Source of the DNA: Burkholderia ubonensis
GTDB taxonomy: Bacteria; Pseudomonadota; Gammaproteobacteria; Burkholderiales; Burkholderiaceae
DNA length: 64,000 nt
Assembly (NCBI RefSeq): GCF_902833085.1
Contig: NZ_CADFEB010000001.1
Span: 231,742 to 295,741, forward strand
Reading direction: 5' to 3'
A program made the position numbers and the translations under genes. Below the pieces are notes generated by a model. It ran no database searches, was not told the DNA's origin, and was given only the letters and a program-made list of their open reading frames with translations. Shown piece after piece: positions 1-8,725 of the stretch; the stretch's first letter is position 1; each line of letters begins with the position of its first letter.

Positions 1-2479
1 CGAGCGTATCGGCCAGCTCCGAACTCCTGCCCTGAAACAGCGCCTGTGCGACCTGCCGGGCTTCGCTGTCGGCGTCCTGACTGTCGGCGATCTGCTGCAG
101 CTTCAGGCGTAGCATCGTGATGCGCTCGGTGAAGCGCTGCAGGCTCAGATCACTGGCGACGCTGGCCGCGGCAGCATTGCCGGACGCAACCAGGCGCAGC
201 ACCGGCCCGAACGATGCCCCCAACGGCCCGGCCGGATCGGGGCTTGCCGCTTGCGGCGCGTCGTCCTTGCTGGCGAGCATGCTCTGCGCTTTGGTCACCA
301 GCGTGTCGGACAGCGAGGTTCGCACTGCGCCGGCCCCGCCCTGGTATTCGACCGATTTCATCAGTGCGATCACGGGCGACTGCCGGGAATCGGCGATCAG
401 CTTCAACTGCGCGATGGCCGCCGGCAGCGTTCGCGCCGGCTCGCACGCGATGCCGTTCATGAAGGTTTGCCAATGTTCCGCGTAATCCGCGAAGTACCGC
501 GCGCGCAGCGCGGTTCGCAACGCGTCCGGCGTCATCGCCGACGCGTTGCGATTGGCGCCGCCCGTTCCGAGCACCCAGTCGGCCGTCACGCCATTGCGTT
601 TGGCCGATGCATCGATTGCGGCCTCGATCGTGCCGTCCCACGCCTGACGCGTAAACGCACCGGGGACGCTCGCCGAGGTCCGCAGCAATCCTCGCGTGTC
701 GGTTCCGGCGGTCAACGACGCGAGCGTCTGGTCGGGGTATTTGTGTCCGACCGAATCGAGAATCCCCTGGTAAATCGTGTCGTCCGAGTTCTTGACGCCG
801 ATTACCGCGAGCAGCGTCTGGCGAGCGCCGCCAACGAGCTCGTCACGCGGTGCGAGACGCCAATCGGGATGCGCGCTCAGGTGCCGCGCGTAGAACGACA
901 GCAGCCGTTGGGACAGGTCGAGTTTTTCGCCCGGCGACAGTCCTGCACCACCGCTCCAGTATCGGACGAGCTGCGGCGTCAGGAACGCGGCATCGGCACG
1001 CGTCGGCTCGGCCAGCATGAGGTACGTCTTGAGTGCGGCGTGACCGTCGCGTGCGAGACGGCTGAGCTGATCGTCAAGCTCGGTGGTGGGCATCTGGGAC
1101 AGATCGACCAGCTGAGCTTCGATGTTCTGCTGCACAGGGGCGACGAGCCGAGGACGCGCTTCGCGCGTGTAGTGTGCCCACAGGGCGGTAAGCGCGTCCT
1201 GATCATGATTCAGGCCGAAGCGAGAGAAGAGCGTCGGATGCTGTGTGCGCGCCTCGTAAAACTCGATACGTTGCTGGAGCGCGAGCAAGGCTCGCAGACG
1301 CGCAGGCGCATCGACGACACGCTTGAAAGTACGGAGCGCATCGTTCGTGAGCGCGAGTTCGCGCGCGTTGGTCAAGCCGGAGGTCAGCAGGCCTGCGCCC
1401 CACAAGCCGACGGCCGCCAGCGCAATCACCGATAGCACCGTGATCGGGTGCGCTCCTGTGCGGCGCCCCGGCGAGCGCTTCGCAGCTTCAGCGAGATAAC
1501 GCCACAGTGGATACTGGGCGCCTTCGGTACCGGCAGCAGGCCACGGCGAGAAGAACGCACCGGCTACCGGTAAAGGTCGACGCTGCCAGTCCGACAGATT
1601 TGCGATCCAGCGCGCCAGCGGCCCGCTGCGCGTATCGAGCCGGGTCGACAGGTCTGCGGCGTAGCGGTCGTCGCCGTTGCGCGCCAGTTGTCCGACGCTG
1701 GTGTCGGCCAAGCGGTTGCGCAATTCGAGCAGCGCGGCCTCGATCGCCGGTGCATCGGCGGATCGGGAAAATTCGCAGCCGGTGACGGGTGTGGCGGTGT
1801 GGTGAAAGGGATCGTCACCGGCGAGATCGAGAACGAAGACCGGCGCGGACCAACACAACAGGTGCGTGATGCGCGCGAGGCGAAGGCCCCACGGACTCGT
1901 GCCGCGGACCGTGTCGGGCAGCAGTGCCGAGTCGTCGAGCATCAGCACGATCGCATCGAGCGGGCGCGCGCGGCGAAAGCGACGGATCTGCTTCAACCAC
2001 GCTTCGTCGAGGCAACCGTCTGGCCCGTTGCGCCCCCATAGCAATACCGCGTCGTCCGTGAGGAGCCAGCCGCGCTCGGCGAGTTCGGGTAGCAGCCGGC
2101 CGATGGTCGTGTCATCGCCTGTCAGCAACAGCCACGGTTGGCGATAGCGCCACCGAAGGCCGTGCCTGGCACGGAGTGCCGATGGCAGCCCATCCAGGAC
2201 GTCGACTCGAGCGCGTTGGTCTGCTCCACCACCCGTGCCGCCGCGATGGTCGTTCAGCCATTGCGACAAGCGCCGCTCCGCGACCCGGAAGCGCGTAACG
2301 GCCCTCCAGATCGCCACGATCAGCGCGATCCCGGAGGCCGATGCCAGGACGCGCCACGCGAACGCCTGAACATCGGGCGATGCAAAGACGCCCCATTGCC
2401 CGCCAATCCAGATGAGCAGGCCGGCAAGCAGGGCGACCAACCCGATCAGCAGTATGTCGAACCAGAATTTGCGATCCAT
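1..2479 (-). CDS. tssM: TssM/IcmF-family T6SS membrane protein, 3' part missing
   Basis: The frame stays open from the ATG at 2479 to the window edge (826 codons), so the C-terminus lies outside. TssM is the inner-membrane and periplasmic component of the T6SS membrane complex. Two hydrophobic segments lie near residues 8-26 and 46-60 and a third near 346-365, giving the TssM topology of an N-terminal hairpin, a cytoplasmic domain, a third segment and a large periplasmic domain. IcmF-type signatures include YEARTQHPTLFSRFGL after the third segment and AFTRQAWDG further on. The position where TssM usually has a Walker A loop reads LLLTGDDTTIGRLL (about 117-130) and lacks GxxGxGK[ST], so NTP binding is doubtful. 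The cytoplasmic part is shorter than usual. The ATG abuts the TAA of the upstream gene, which implies co-translation. The family call is sure; the role of this divergent variant is inferred. Confidence 0.88.
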   Translation of the reverse strand, partial: MDRKFWFDILLIGLVALLAGLLIWIGGQWGVFASPDVQAFAWRVLASASGIALIVAIWRAVTRFRVAERRLSQWLNDHRGGTGGGADQRARVDVLDGLPSALRARHGLRWRYRQPWLLLTGDDTTIGRLLPELAERGWLLTDDAVLLWGRNGPDGCLDEAWLKQIRRFRRARPLDAIVLMLDDSALLPDTVRGTSPWGLRLARITHLLCWSAPVFVLDLAGDDPFHHTATPVTGCEFSRSADAPAIEAALLELRNRLADTSVGQLARNGDDRYAADLSTRLDTRSGPLARWIANLSDWQRRPLPVAGAFFSPWPAAGTEGAQYPLWRYLAEAAKRSPGRRTGAHPITVLSVIALAAVGLWGAGLLTSGLTNARELALTNDALRTFKRVVDAPARLRALLALQQRIEFYEARTQHPTLFSRFGLNHDQDALTALWAHYTREARPRLVAPVQQNIEAQLVDLSQMPTTELDDQLSRLARDGHAALKTYLMLAEPTRADAAFLTPQLVRYWSGGAGLSPGEKLDLSQRLLSFYARHLSAHPDWRLAPRDELVGGARQTLLAVIGVKNSDDTIYQGILDSVGHKYPDQTLASLTAGTDTRGLLRTSASVPGAFTRQAWDGTIEAAIDASAKRNGVTADWVLGTGGANRNASAMTPDALRTALRARYFADYAEHWQTFMNGIACEPARTLPAAIAQLKLIADSRQSPVIALMKSVEYQGGAGAVRTSLSDTLVTKAQSMLASKDDAPQAASPDPAGPLGASFGPVLRLVASGNAAAASVASDLSLQRFTERITMLRLKLQQIADSQDADSEARQVAQALFQGRSSELADTL

Positions 2480-3805
2480 TTACAGACTTGCCGGAAAAGA
2501 AGGACGATTCGTCGCCCGAACCACGCCCAGAATCGACTCGCGACCGCTTTGCCTTGCGACCAGTTGCGGTCCGCCGAACGTCTGCGCGAAGTCGCACGCG
2601 CATGCGAGCGCGAGCCAGTCGGCCACGATGCCGCTATCGCCGACGGTCCGGTCGAGATCGTGCTCCCCGGATATCCGCTGCTCTGCCATCAGCGTGATGC
2701 CGCTGGCACGCGTTGCACTCAGCAATGCCTGTTGGCCAACGCGGTCGAAACCCGAATGCCACAGATGCTGGATCGCGCCGGCATCCGTTTCCCCCCACTG
2801 CAACGCAAATCCCAACGTGTCGCGCAGCGTCGCAATGGCGCCTTGTCGCGGCCGATGAATCTGTGCTACCGGCTCGAGCCGACTGCGCCGGGCAACGTCT
2901 TCCGGCGCCATGAGCAGTGCGACACCCGCCTCTGCGCTGCCCTTCGGCGGTCGTCCTGCCATCAGGCTGTGCAATTCGATCACGACGAGCAGCGTCGCAT
3001 GGTCCCGTGCGTCGCCAGCCGGTGCGTCGAGCCACGCGTCGAGCGACATGAGACCGGGGGCCTCGGGATCGTTGGCGACAGAGACGTCGCGCAGCTCTCG
3101 TTGGCGCCATGCCAGCAGAAAGCGCTCTTCGACGCTTTCCGTGAGCGCCGGGGCGGCGACGTGCAATCTCACAACGAGCGGCAATGCGGGAGGAAGCATC
3201 GCGATCGGCTCCACGACCGGATCGAGCAGTTTGGCAATCAGGTCGTCCAGCACGGCAAGCTGGCGACCCGCGTCGTAGTCCGCGGGCGTTTCACCCACCG
3301 TGTATGGCAACGCACCGAACCACCGCGCTTCGATCGCCGTGGTCTTGTCGGGTGTCGTTTGCGACTTCAGCAGCAGATCGCCGCCTGCAATGGCCGACGC
3401 CGTGTTCTCGGCGTCGTCATGCGAAAAACGGTGTGCGCCCGCCAGAAGCACGATCGGACGGCTCTCCACGCGAAAGACATCGGCAACGTGGGCGTCGCGC
3501 CTGGCATCCCATGACTTCGCCGCGCGCTCCAGTCCGGCGTAGGCGCGGAAACGGATCACGACAACCGTCGATGCGGCGACAAGCGACACGCCCACCACCG
3601 CGATCCAGAACAAGGGCGTTGCCGTCGGAAGATGCCGTGGCCATATCAGCAAGCCGATCGCCATGCCGGTCAACGCGCACGCAAGGAACACCACCGCCCA
3701 GCGCAGGCGCGAAGGCGGGGGTGGCAATGGAGCCGCCGGCGGCGGCAACGACGACATCTCGATAGCCATGGTGAACGTGGATAAATTGGATATGGCGCTG
3801 AACAT
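2480..3805 (-). CDS. T6SS-linked membrane protein of unknown function, between tle3 and tssM
   Basis: A 441-residue protein I cannot assign to a named family. I chose the ATG at 3805 (MFSAISN) because AGGAAG and AAGGAG lie just upstream; the frame is open farther up, but only inside the 3' end of the lipase gene. After a proline-rich stretch (about residues 23-32) there are two hydrophobic segments near 36-54 and 64-84, then a soluble region of about 350 residues. That layout suits a membrane-anchored accessory of the TssM complex. The stop codon directly precedes the tssM ATG, and the lipase gene ends 142 bp upstream, so it sits in the same transcription unit. A dedicated structural partner of the divergent TssM is my inference from position. 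An effector-loading role is also possible. Confidence 0.7.
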   Translation of the reverse strand: MFSAISNLSTFTMAIEMSSLPPPAAPLPPPPSRLRWAVVFLACALTGMAIGLLIWPRHLPTATPLFWIAVVGVSLVAASTVVVIRFRAYAGLERAAKSWDARRDAHVADVFRVESRPIVLLAGAHRFSHDDAENTASAIAGGDLLLKSQTTPDKTTAIEARWFGALPYTVGETPADYDAGRQLAVLDDLIAKLLDPVVEPIAMLPPALPLVVRLHVAAPALTESVEERFLLAWRQRELRDVSVANDPEAPGLMSLDAWLDAPAGDARDHATLLVVIELHSLMAGRPPKGSAEAGVALLMAPEDVARRSRLEPVAQIHRPRQGAIATLRDTLGFALQWGETDAGAIQHLWHSGFDRVGQQALLSATRASGITLMAEQRISGEHDLDRTVGDSGIVADWLALACACDFAQTFGGPQLVARQSGRESILGVVRATNRPSFPASL

Positions 3806-3947
3806 CTCCTTGCTTCCTGTTGCGAAGCAACGGGAGAAGCGCGCGTGCAATGGAGCAGTTGTGGGATAGCCGCGACGCGCCTGCGGGCTTTTCGCTGCTA
3901 TTCCGCCAATCGGCGGCGGTGTCCGGGGCCGTACCGCCGGATTCCGG

Positions 3948-5909
3948 TCAAGCCTCACGGTCGAATTCCGGCCGGTTCAATCCGTACAGTCTGCGCACGC
4001 GTTCGATATCTTCCTGGGCCACTTTTCGCGTTTCGGGATCGACGCCCGGGGGAGGAGGAGACTTGTCCTCGAAGTCGCCGCCCTGCTCGTATGCGGCATC
4101 GCTGCCCGGCTCCAGCCAGTCCGCTTGCTTGATCAACTGTTTCCAGAATGTACGGTTACTGAAGCTGTCGGCCCGGCCGATCGGCAGGTCGTAAGCGAGA
4201 ATCCGCTTGGCCAATTCGCCTCGGCGATACGCAAAGATCGTGCTGTGATTGGTCGGAATTGCGTCCGTCGTATCCAGCTCGTGCTTGATCTCGGCATCGG
4301 TCTGGCGACGCCTGCGCGGACGCTTGTCGTATGGATTCGGTTCGTCGTCCACCCACTTGAGCTTCTCGTACAGCAACTCCTTGTAGTACTTAAAGTCCTT
4401 GGTCTCGGACAGCTTTTCCCGTTTGTTTGGATCAGGGTCGAGATCATCGTTGAAGTCGTACATCAAGTCGGCGGACATCGGATCAGGTACTCGGGGGCCG
4501 TTGACGTAAATCTTCTCGTCCTTGCCGATCGATGCCATCTCGTCAATCAGTCCCGCCACTTTCGGCGACGGAGGTATCCACAACGGTCTGCCATCGGTCG
4601 GATGACGCGGCGTTCCGGGGCCGTTTCCCTGATCGGGCGTGCCTCCGACCGGATACGCGCGCATGAATTGACGCTGGAACAGAACGCCTTCGTATTTCTT
4701 GAACGGCTCGACCTTCCCTTGCGGAGTGTTCGGATCGGGCAGCCAGTAGTCCACACCTTTCCAGCCGATACTTTTCAGAGGCGTGGAACCCATGACGCGA
4801 TCATGCGGCGAGCAGTAGACAAACACTCGCCCATGGTTGCGGTGGTCTTCCTGGCCTGGCACCGGTTGCTCCGTGGAGACGGACGGACTCCACTTCATAC
4901 GCGCTCCGGGCTCGCATTCGGTCGAGGAAGCAGGATCGTTTCCAGGGCCATCCGCTTCACCGGCCGTCGATACGGCCTGCGTCTCGATGTCCAGCCACCC
5001 GCCAACCCCTTCAAGCTGCTTCTCAGTCGTCTTCCGCGCGGAATCGCTTTGCGACGCCTTGAAAAGGTCGAGAATGTTGAAAAACGTCCTGACGCGCGAA
5101 CGCGCCGTCGGTGCCTCGTTCCCCATCGTCACGCCATCGATGACTTTGTCCTCAAAGCAATAAGGCGAATTGCACAGAAACAGCGTATCCGGCACCCGAT
5201 CGACGTAAAGCATGGCCAGCGCGGCCACCATCGTGCCCTGGCTGTGGCTTACCACCGCGACGGTGTCGTCCGGATACCATTCGTAGATCGTGTCGATCAG
5301 CTTTGCGAGCCGCTTCGACGCGTTCACGTAATATGTCCGCTTCGGGGCCTCGTTCAGCGGACGGTCCCGCTCGGGGTTGATATGAGGACTGCCGATATCG
5401 ACTACGCCCAGGACCTTTGGATCGAACCCTTTGTGCCACGACATGTTCAATGCCGTCGTACCGTTCTGAAACGGTCCACCGCCCCAGTAGTAGGTGCCCT
5501 TCACGCACGTTCCGGGGCTCTTGAACGAATACGAAGGATAGGTATAGGACCCGGGAGAGCCTTCGCGCTTCATCAGCGGAATCTTGTATCGAAACGTACC
5601 GGTAATCGTCTCGGACTCGGGAGCGCGGTAGCCCCAGTAGAAGTGGATTACAGGGCTGTTTCGTAAAGACTTAATCGTCCGCCCATCACCGCTATATGTA
5701 TTGGCTTTGAAATCCACCCTGCCGAGACGATCGTTCAGGCCTTCTATCAAGCCGTTTTCAGCATGTTCGTACCATTCGCCCTCGGAATTGACTCCATGCA
5801 CGAAGATTACTACACATGGCATAGGTCGTTGCATTGGCACCAAGGTTGTGTTGCCGTCGCCCGGCACGCACATTGACTCCGCAATAAATGTCGGATTGAC
5901 ATCACCCAT
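3948..5909 (-). CDS. Tle3-type T6SS lipase effector
   Basis: A 653-residue alpha/beta hydrolase resembling the T6SS phospholipase Tle3 family, with the long C-terminal region once called DUF3274. Visible motifs are an oxyanion-type HGVN at 38-41, a nucleophile elbow SHSQG at 221-225 (Ser223) and a plausible acid, Asp370, in YCSPHDRVMG. The catalytic His cannot be placed with confidence. There is no signal peptide, as expected for cargo carried on the VgrG/PAAR spike and released into the target periplasm to attack phospholipids. A strong ribosome site (GGGGGAG) precedes the ATG at 5909. Just upstream are four lipoprotein genes that look like its immunity proteins, and vgrG lies upstream of those. 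Pieces of this gene recur between the immunity genes. The family assignment is firm; substrate preference is unknown. Confidence 0.88.
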   Translation of the reverse strand: MGDVNPTFIAESMCVPGDGNTTLVPMQRPMPCVVIFVHGVNSEGEWYEHAENGLIEGLNDRLGRVDFKANTYSGDGRTIKSLRNSPVIHFYWGYRAPESETITGTFRYKIPLMKREGSPGSYTYPSYSFKSPGTCVKGTYYWGGGPFQNGTTALNMSWHKGFDPKVLGVVDIGSPHINPERDRPLNEAPKRTYYVNASKRLAKLIDTIYEWYPDDTVAVVSHSQGTMVAALAMLYVDRVPDTLFLCNSPYCFEDKVIDGVTMGNEAPTARSRVRTFFNILDLFKASQSDSARKTTEKQLEGVGGWLDIETQAVSTAGEADGPGNDPASSTECEPGARMKWSPSVSTEQPVPGQEDHRNHGRVFVYCSPHDRVMGSTPLKSIGWKGVDYWLPDPNTPQGKVEPFKKYEGVLFQRQFMRAYPVGGTPDQGNGPGTPRHPTDGRPLWIPPSPKVAGLIDEMASIGKDEKIYVNGPRVPDPMSADLMYDFNDDLDPDPNKREKLSETKDFKYYKELLYEKLKWVDDEPNPYDKRPRRRRQTDAEIKHELDTTDAIPTNHSTIFAYRRGELAKRILAYDLPIGRADSFSNRTFWKQLIKQADWLEPGSDAAYEQGGDFEDKSPPPPGVDPETRKVAQEDIERVRRLYGLNRPEFDREA

Positions 5910-5960
5910 TTCTCCCCCTTAAATTCAATTCATCATGTTTTTACTACACACGTCAAAAAT

Positions 5961-6650
5961 CTACTGCCCGTTTATAGCAGCAGGACACGTCCACGTGGTC
6001 AAGCCCGATGGTGACTTGAGTGCAAACGGAACCCGTTGATATTCGATTAACCGCCCATTAGGCGGCAACACATCCCGAAACTCGTCCACTGCAACATCCT
6101 GGCTAACGTCATAGAGTCTCGCGGTATAAACGTCGTTCGGCGGCCGACGATCCCTCCGAGTAAGATAAAGTGATTTACCATCCAAAACGACGACATTCTC
6201 GATACTGCTGTATTTTCCAGATACGTACATCTCCCACAAAAATGACTTAAATGTACGCCCACCATCATGTGAGTAATATATATATATAAACGACCCGCTC
6301 ATCTGAGAAAAGACGATCGCCGGTATCACCACATACTCCGAGTTGATCGCGTAGTACCCGCCGAATTCGCCACCTCCCAAAGTCAGTCCTGTTGCCGCAA
6401 CAGCGGTACGAATACCGAGACGCGTATCGTAGTACCAGATCACCCCATCACAGCTACGGTTGCCTTGAATCGTGATGTAACGGTGATCGTCGATTCGATA
6501 GACCAAGCGCTCCGGATAAGCAGACGTCGGCGTCCCGCGGGCAGCGGGATTGGTCATCCCCGACGGAATGCCGGGCGGAATCAACAAGGAACACGCGGTG
6601 AGCAACACGAGGCTCAACGCCGAGACAGCAAGCGAGAAATATCGAATCAT
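5961..6650 (-). CDS. Tli3-like T6SS immunity lipoprotein, copy 1, next to the intact lipase
   Basis: A 229-residue lipoprotein. It starts MIRYFSLAVSAL and has a lipobox LTAC with Cys20, so it should be lipidated and held in the periplasm, where a Tle3 lipase would be neutralised. The start is set by AGGAAAGG about 7 nt before the ATG at 6650. An Asp-box/BNR-like motif (SHDGGRTF) lies in the middle. Residues 1 to about 120 are almost identical in all four copies here, while the C-terminal third differs strongly. This copy directly precedes the intact lipase gene (51 bp gap) and is the best candidate for the cognate immunity protein. The four genes look poorer in GC than their surroundings, consistent with mobile toxin-immunity modules. 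Function is inferred from family and position. Confidence 0.8.
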   Translation of the reverse strand: MIRYFSLAVSALSLVLLTACSLLIPPGIPSGMTNPAARGTPTSAYPERLVYRIDDHRYITIQGNRSCDGVIWYYDTRLGIRTAVAATGLTLGGGEFGGYYAINSEYVVIPAIVFSQMSGSFIYIYYSHDGGRTFKSFLWEMYVSGKYSSIENVVVLDGKSLYLTRRDRRPPNDVYTARLYDVSQDVAVDEFRDVLPPNGRLIEYQRVPFALKSPSGLTTWTCPAAINGQ

Positions 6651-6693
6651 ATAAATACCTTTCCTATCGGCAAGCGCTTGCAAATAAATCAGA

Positions 6694-6725
6694 TCGACCT
6701 TCCCTTGCGAGCATTCGGATCGGGT
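6694..6725 (-). pseudogene. Minimal remnant of tle3 before immunity copy 1
   Basis: About 30 bp that read CCCGATCCGAATGCTCGCAA on the minus strand. They match the lipase region coding PDPNTPQGK (residues about 391-399 of the intact gene). They occupy the same place relative to immunity copy 1 as the longer tle3 fragments occupy relative to copies 2 and 3. Alone the match is short; the shared position makes it credible as the last trace of a deleted effector copy. Confidence 0.5.
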
Positions 6726-6754
6726 ATGGCTTCCTTGGGAAATTTCTCAAAACA

Positions 6755-7444
6755 CTATTTCAAATCCACCGACGCCGCGCAACTCCATGCGACTTTTCCG
6801 GATGGGGACTTTATGGTGAGCGGCACCAAATGAGAATCGATCCGATAATTCTTTGGATCGACTGGACTTCGATCATCACTGACGGGAATGTCTCGACTTA
6901 CGTCATAAAGCGATGACGAATACACGCGGACTGGTTCGTCTCGACTTTTTCGCGCTATATATAGATCCTTCCCATTGAGAATAATCACATTTTCCTCTCG
7001 ACTGTATCGCCCAGAAAAGTACCCACCCCACAGGAACGACTTAAAATTACGCCCGCCGTCACGTGAGTAATAGATATACATAATCGATCCACTCATCTGG
7101 GAAAACTCGATCACTGGTATCACCACATACTCCGAGTTAATCGCGTAGTAACCGCCGAATGCACCAGCGCCCAAAGTCAACCCTGTTGCCGCAACGTCGG
7201 CGCGTACACCAAGACGTGTGTCGTAGTACCAGATCATTCCTACACAGTTGCGGTTGCCTTGAATCGTGATGTAACGGTGATCATCGATTCGATAAACCAA
7301 GCGTTCCGGATAGGAGGAGATCGGCGTTCCTCTGGCAGCAGGATTGGTCATCCCCGACGGAATGCCGGGCGGAATCAGCAAGGAGCACGCGGTTAGCAAC
7401 ACGAGACTCAGCGCCGAGACAGCAAGCGAGAAATATCGATTCAT
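6755..7444 (-). CDS. Tli3-like T6SS immunity lipoprotein, copy 2
   Basis: A 229-residue paralogue of copy 1 with the same N-terminus (MNRYFSLAVSAL), lipobox LTAC at Cys20 and Asp-box-like SRDGGRNF. The first 120 or so residues are nearly identical to the other copies. From about residue 145 it diverges (for example KSRDEPVRVYSSSLYDV). It is followed downstream by a small tle3 remnant and copy 1, and is preceded by a longer tle3 pseudogene. An intact frame with decayed effector upstream suggests it is kept to protect against non-self versions of the lipase. That is inference from the array pattern. Confidence 0.78.
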   Translation of the reverse strand: MNRYFSLAVSALSLVLLTACSLLIPPGIPSGMTNPAARGTPISSYPERLVYRIDDHRYITIQGNRNCVGMIWYYDTRLGVRADVAATGLTLGAGAFGGYYAINSEYVVIPVIEFSQMSGSIMYIYYSRDGGRNFKSFLWGGYFSGRYSREENVIILNGKDLYIARKSRDEPVRVYSSSLYDVSRDIPVSDDRSPVDPKNYRIDSHLVPLTIKSPSGKVAWSCAASVDLK

Positions 7445-7484
7445 TTGAATGTCTGTCCTGTTGGTGAGTGTTCACGAAAAAGCG

Positions 7485-7798
7485 ACACGACCTTCCTTGC
7501 CGGTGTTCGGATCGGGTAGCCAGTAGTCCACACCTTTCCAGCCGATACTTTTCAGAGGCGTGAAACCCATGACGCGATCATGCGGCGAGCAGTAGACAAA
7601 CAGCCGCCCGTGGTTGCGGTGGTCCTCCTGGCCCGGCACCGGTTGCTCCGTGGAGACGGACGGACTCCACTTCATACGCGCTCCGGGTTCGCATTCGGCG
7701 AAAGGAGCAGGATCGCTCCCGGTGCCACCAATGTGGTGGTGTTGTCACCCGAGGCGCACATTGATTCAGCAAGAAAGATCGCTGGCGATTCAGTCATT
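7485..7798 (-). pseudogene. tle3 pseudogene with internal deletion and frameshift
   Basis: The first 24 codons resemble the lipase N-terminus (FLAESMCASGD here, FIAESMCVPGD in the intact gene). The reading then jumps to the sequence that codes for lipase residues about 321-393, out of frame, so translation would stop at the TGA inside GCGTATGAAG. Downstream of that point MKWSPSVSTEQPV...DYWLPDPN is preserved in another frame. Nucleophile Ser223 and most of the hydrolase core are absent, so it cannot be an enzyme. It lies between immunity copies 3 and 2 and looks like a relic of a tandem effector-immunity duplication. Confidence 0.85.
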
Positions 7799-7841
7799 TT
7801 TCAATCCCGTTGAGTCAATAATTTATCGTTTTCCTGAAAAG

Positions 7842-8516
7842 TCATCTCGAATCCGTCGATGCCGGGCAGATCCATTTAGTCAACCCGGATGGCGACTTGA
7901 TTGAGAGCGGAACCAGCCGTGGATCAATTCGCTGACCATCCGACTTAACCGCCCGCCGATCATCTCCGATCGCGATATCGCGACTTACGTCATATAGACG
8001 CGCCAGATACGCATTTTTCGGCGGATTTTCATCCATTCGACCAATATAAAGAGATTTCCCATCCAATATAATAAAATCACCGCCTGAAACATTTACACCC
8101 CACACGAACGACTTGAATGTACGTCCACCGTCATGTGAGTAATAGATGTAGAGTAGTGGGCCGCTCATCTGGGAAAATACAATCGCCGGAATTACCACGT
8201 ACTCCGAGTTGATTGCGTAGTATCCATCGAACTCGCCACCGCCCAAGGTCAACCCTGTTGCCGCTACTGCGGTACGAACACCGAGGCGCGTGTCGTAGTA
8301 CCAGATCACCCCATCACAGCTACGATTACCTTGAATCGTGATGTAACGATGATCATCGATTCGATAGACCAAGCGCTCCGGATAGGCAGAGGTTGGCGTT
8401 CCTCTGGCAGCAGGATTGGTCATTCCCGACGGAATGCCGGGCGGAATCAGCAAGGAGCACGCAGTGAGCAACACGAGGCTCAGCGCCGAGACAGCAAGCG
8501 AGAAATATCGATTCAT
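7842..8516 (-). CDS. Tli3-like T6SS immunity lipoprotein, copy 3
   Basis: A 224-residue paralogue with the shared start MNRYFSLAVSAL, lipobox LTAC (Cys20) and Asp-box-like SHDGGRTF. It is about five residues shorter than copies 1 and 2 because of a gap in the variable part after the conserved FKSF (VWGVNVSGGDFIILDGK). It is flanked by a tle3 fragment on each side. The stretch just upstream of its ATG (AACAGGACTGGCATTCA) is almost the same as that upstream of copy 2, showing that the junction itself was duplicated. Confidence 0.78.
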   Translation of the reverse strand: MNRYFSLAVSALSLVLLTACSLLIPPGIPSGMTNPAARGTPTSAYPERLVYRIDDHRYITIQGNRSCDGVIWYYDTRLGVRTAVAATGLTLGGGEFDGYYAINSEYVVIPAIVFSQMSGPLLYIYYSHDGGRTFKSFVWGVNVSGGDFIILDGKSLYIGRMDENPPKNAYLARLYDVSRDIAIGDDRRAVKSDGQRIDPRLVPLSIKSPSGLTKWICPASTDSR

Positions 8517-8551
8517 CTGAATGCCAGTCCTGTTGGTAAGTGTTCACAAAA

Positions 8552-8712
8552 AAACGGCTCGACCTTCCCTTGCGGGGTGCTCGGATCAGGTAGCCAGTAG
8601 TCCCCCCCTTTCCAGCCGATACGTTGCAGAGGCGTGGAACCCATGACGCGATCATGCGGCGAACACACATTGATTCAGCGAGAAACCTTGGCTGCGCATT
8701 GCCCGATCTCAT
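8552..8712 (-). pseudogene. Second tle3 pseudogene, larger internal deletion
   Basis: Seventeen codons resembling the lipase N-terminus (LAESMCV) are fused at a short shared sequence to the region coding for lipase residues about 366-396 (TCGCCGCATGATCGCG onward, then WKGGDYWLPDPSTPQGKVEP in a shifted frame). All of the catalytic core before residue 366 is gone. The 3' limit of the match is the same as in the 7485-7798 pseudogene, so both seem to come from one ancestral duplication followed by independent deletions. Confidence 0.8.
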
Positions 8713-8725
8713 TAACTCAACAATG

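Noticed and set aside
7485..7675. A small real gene starting MKWSPSVSTEQPV
   Set aside because: It is an internal piece of the lipase in its original frame with no ribosome site or independent start, so it is treated as part of a pseudogene.
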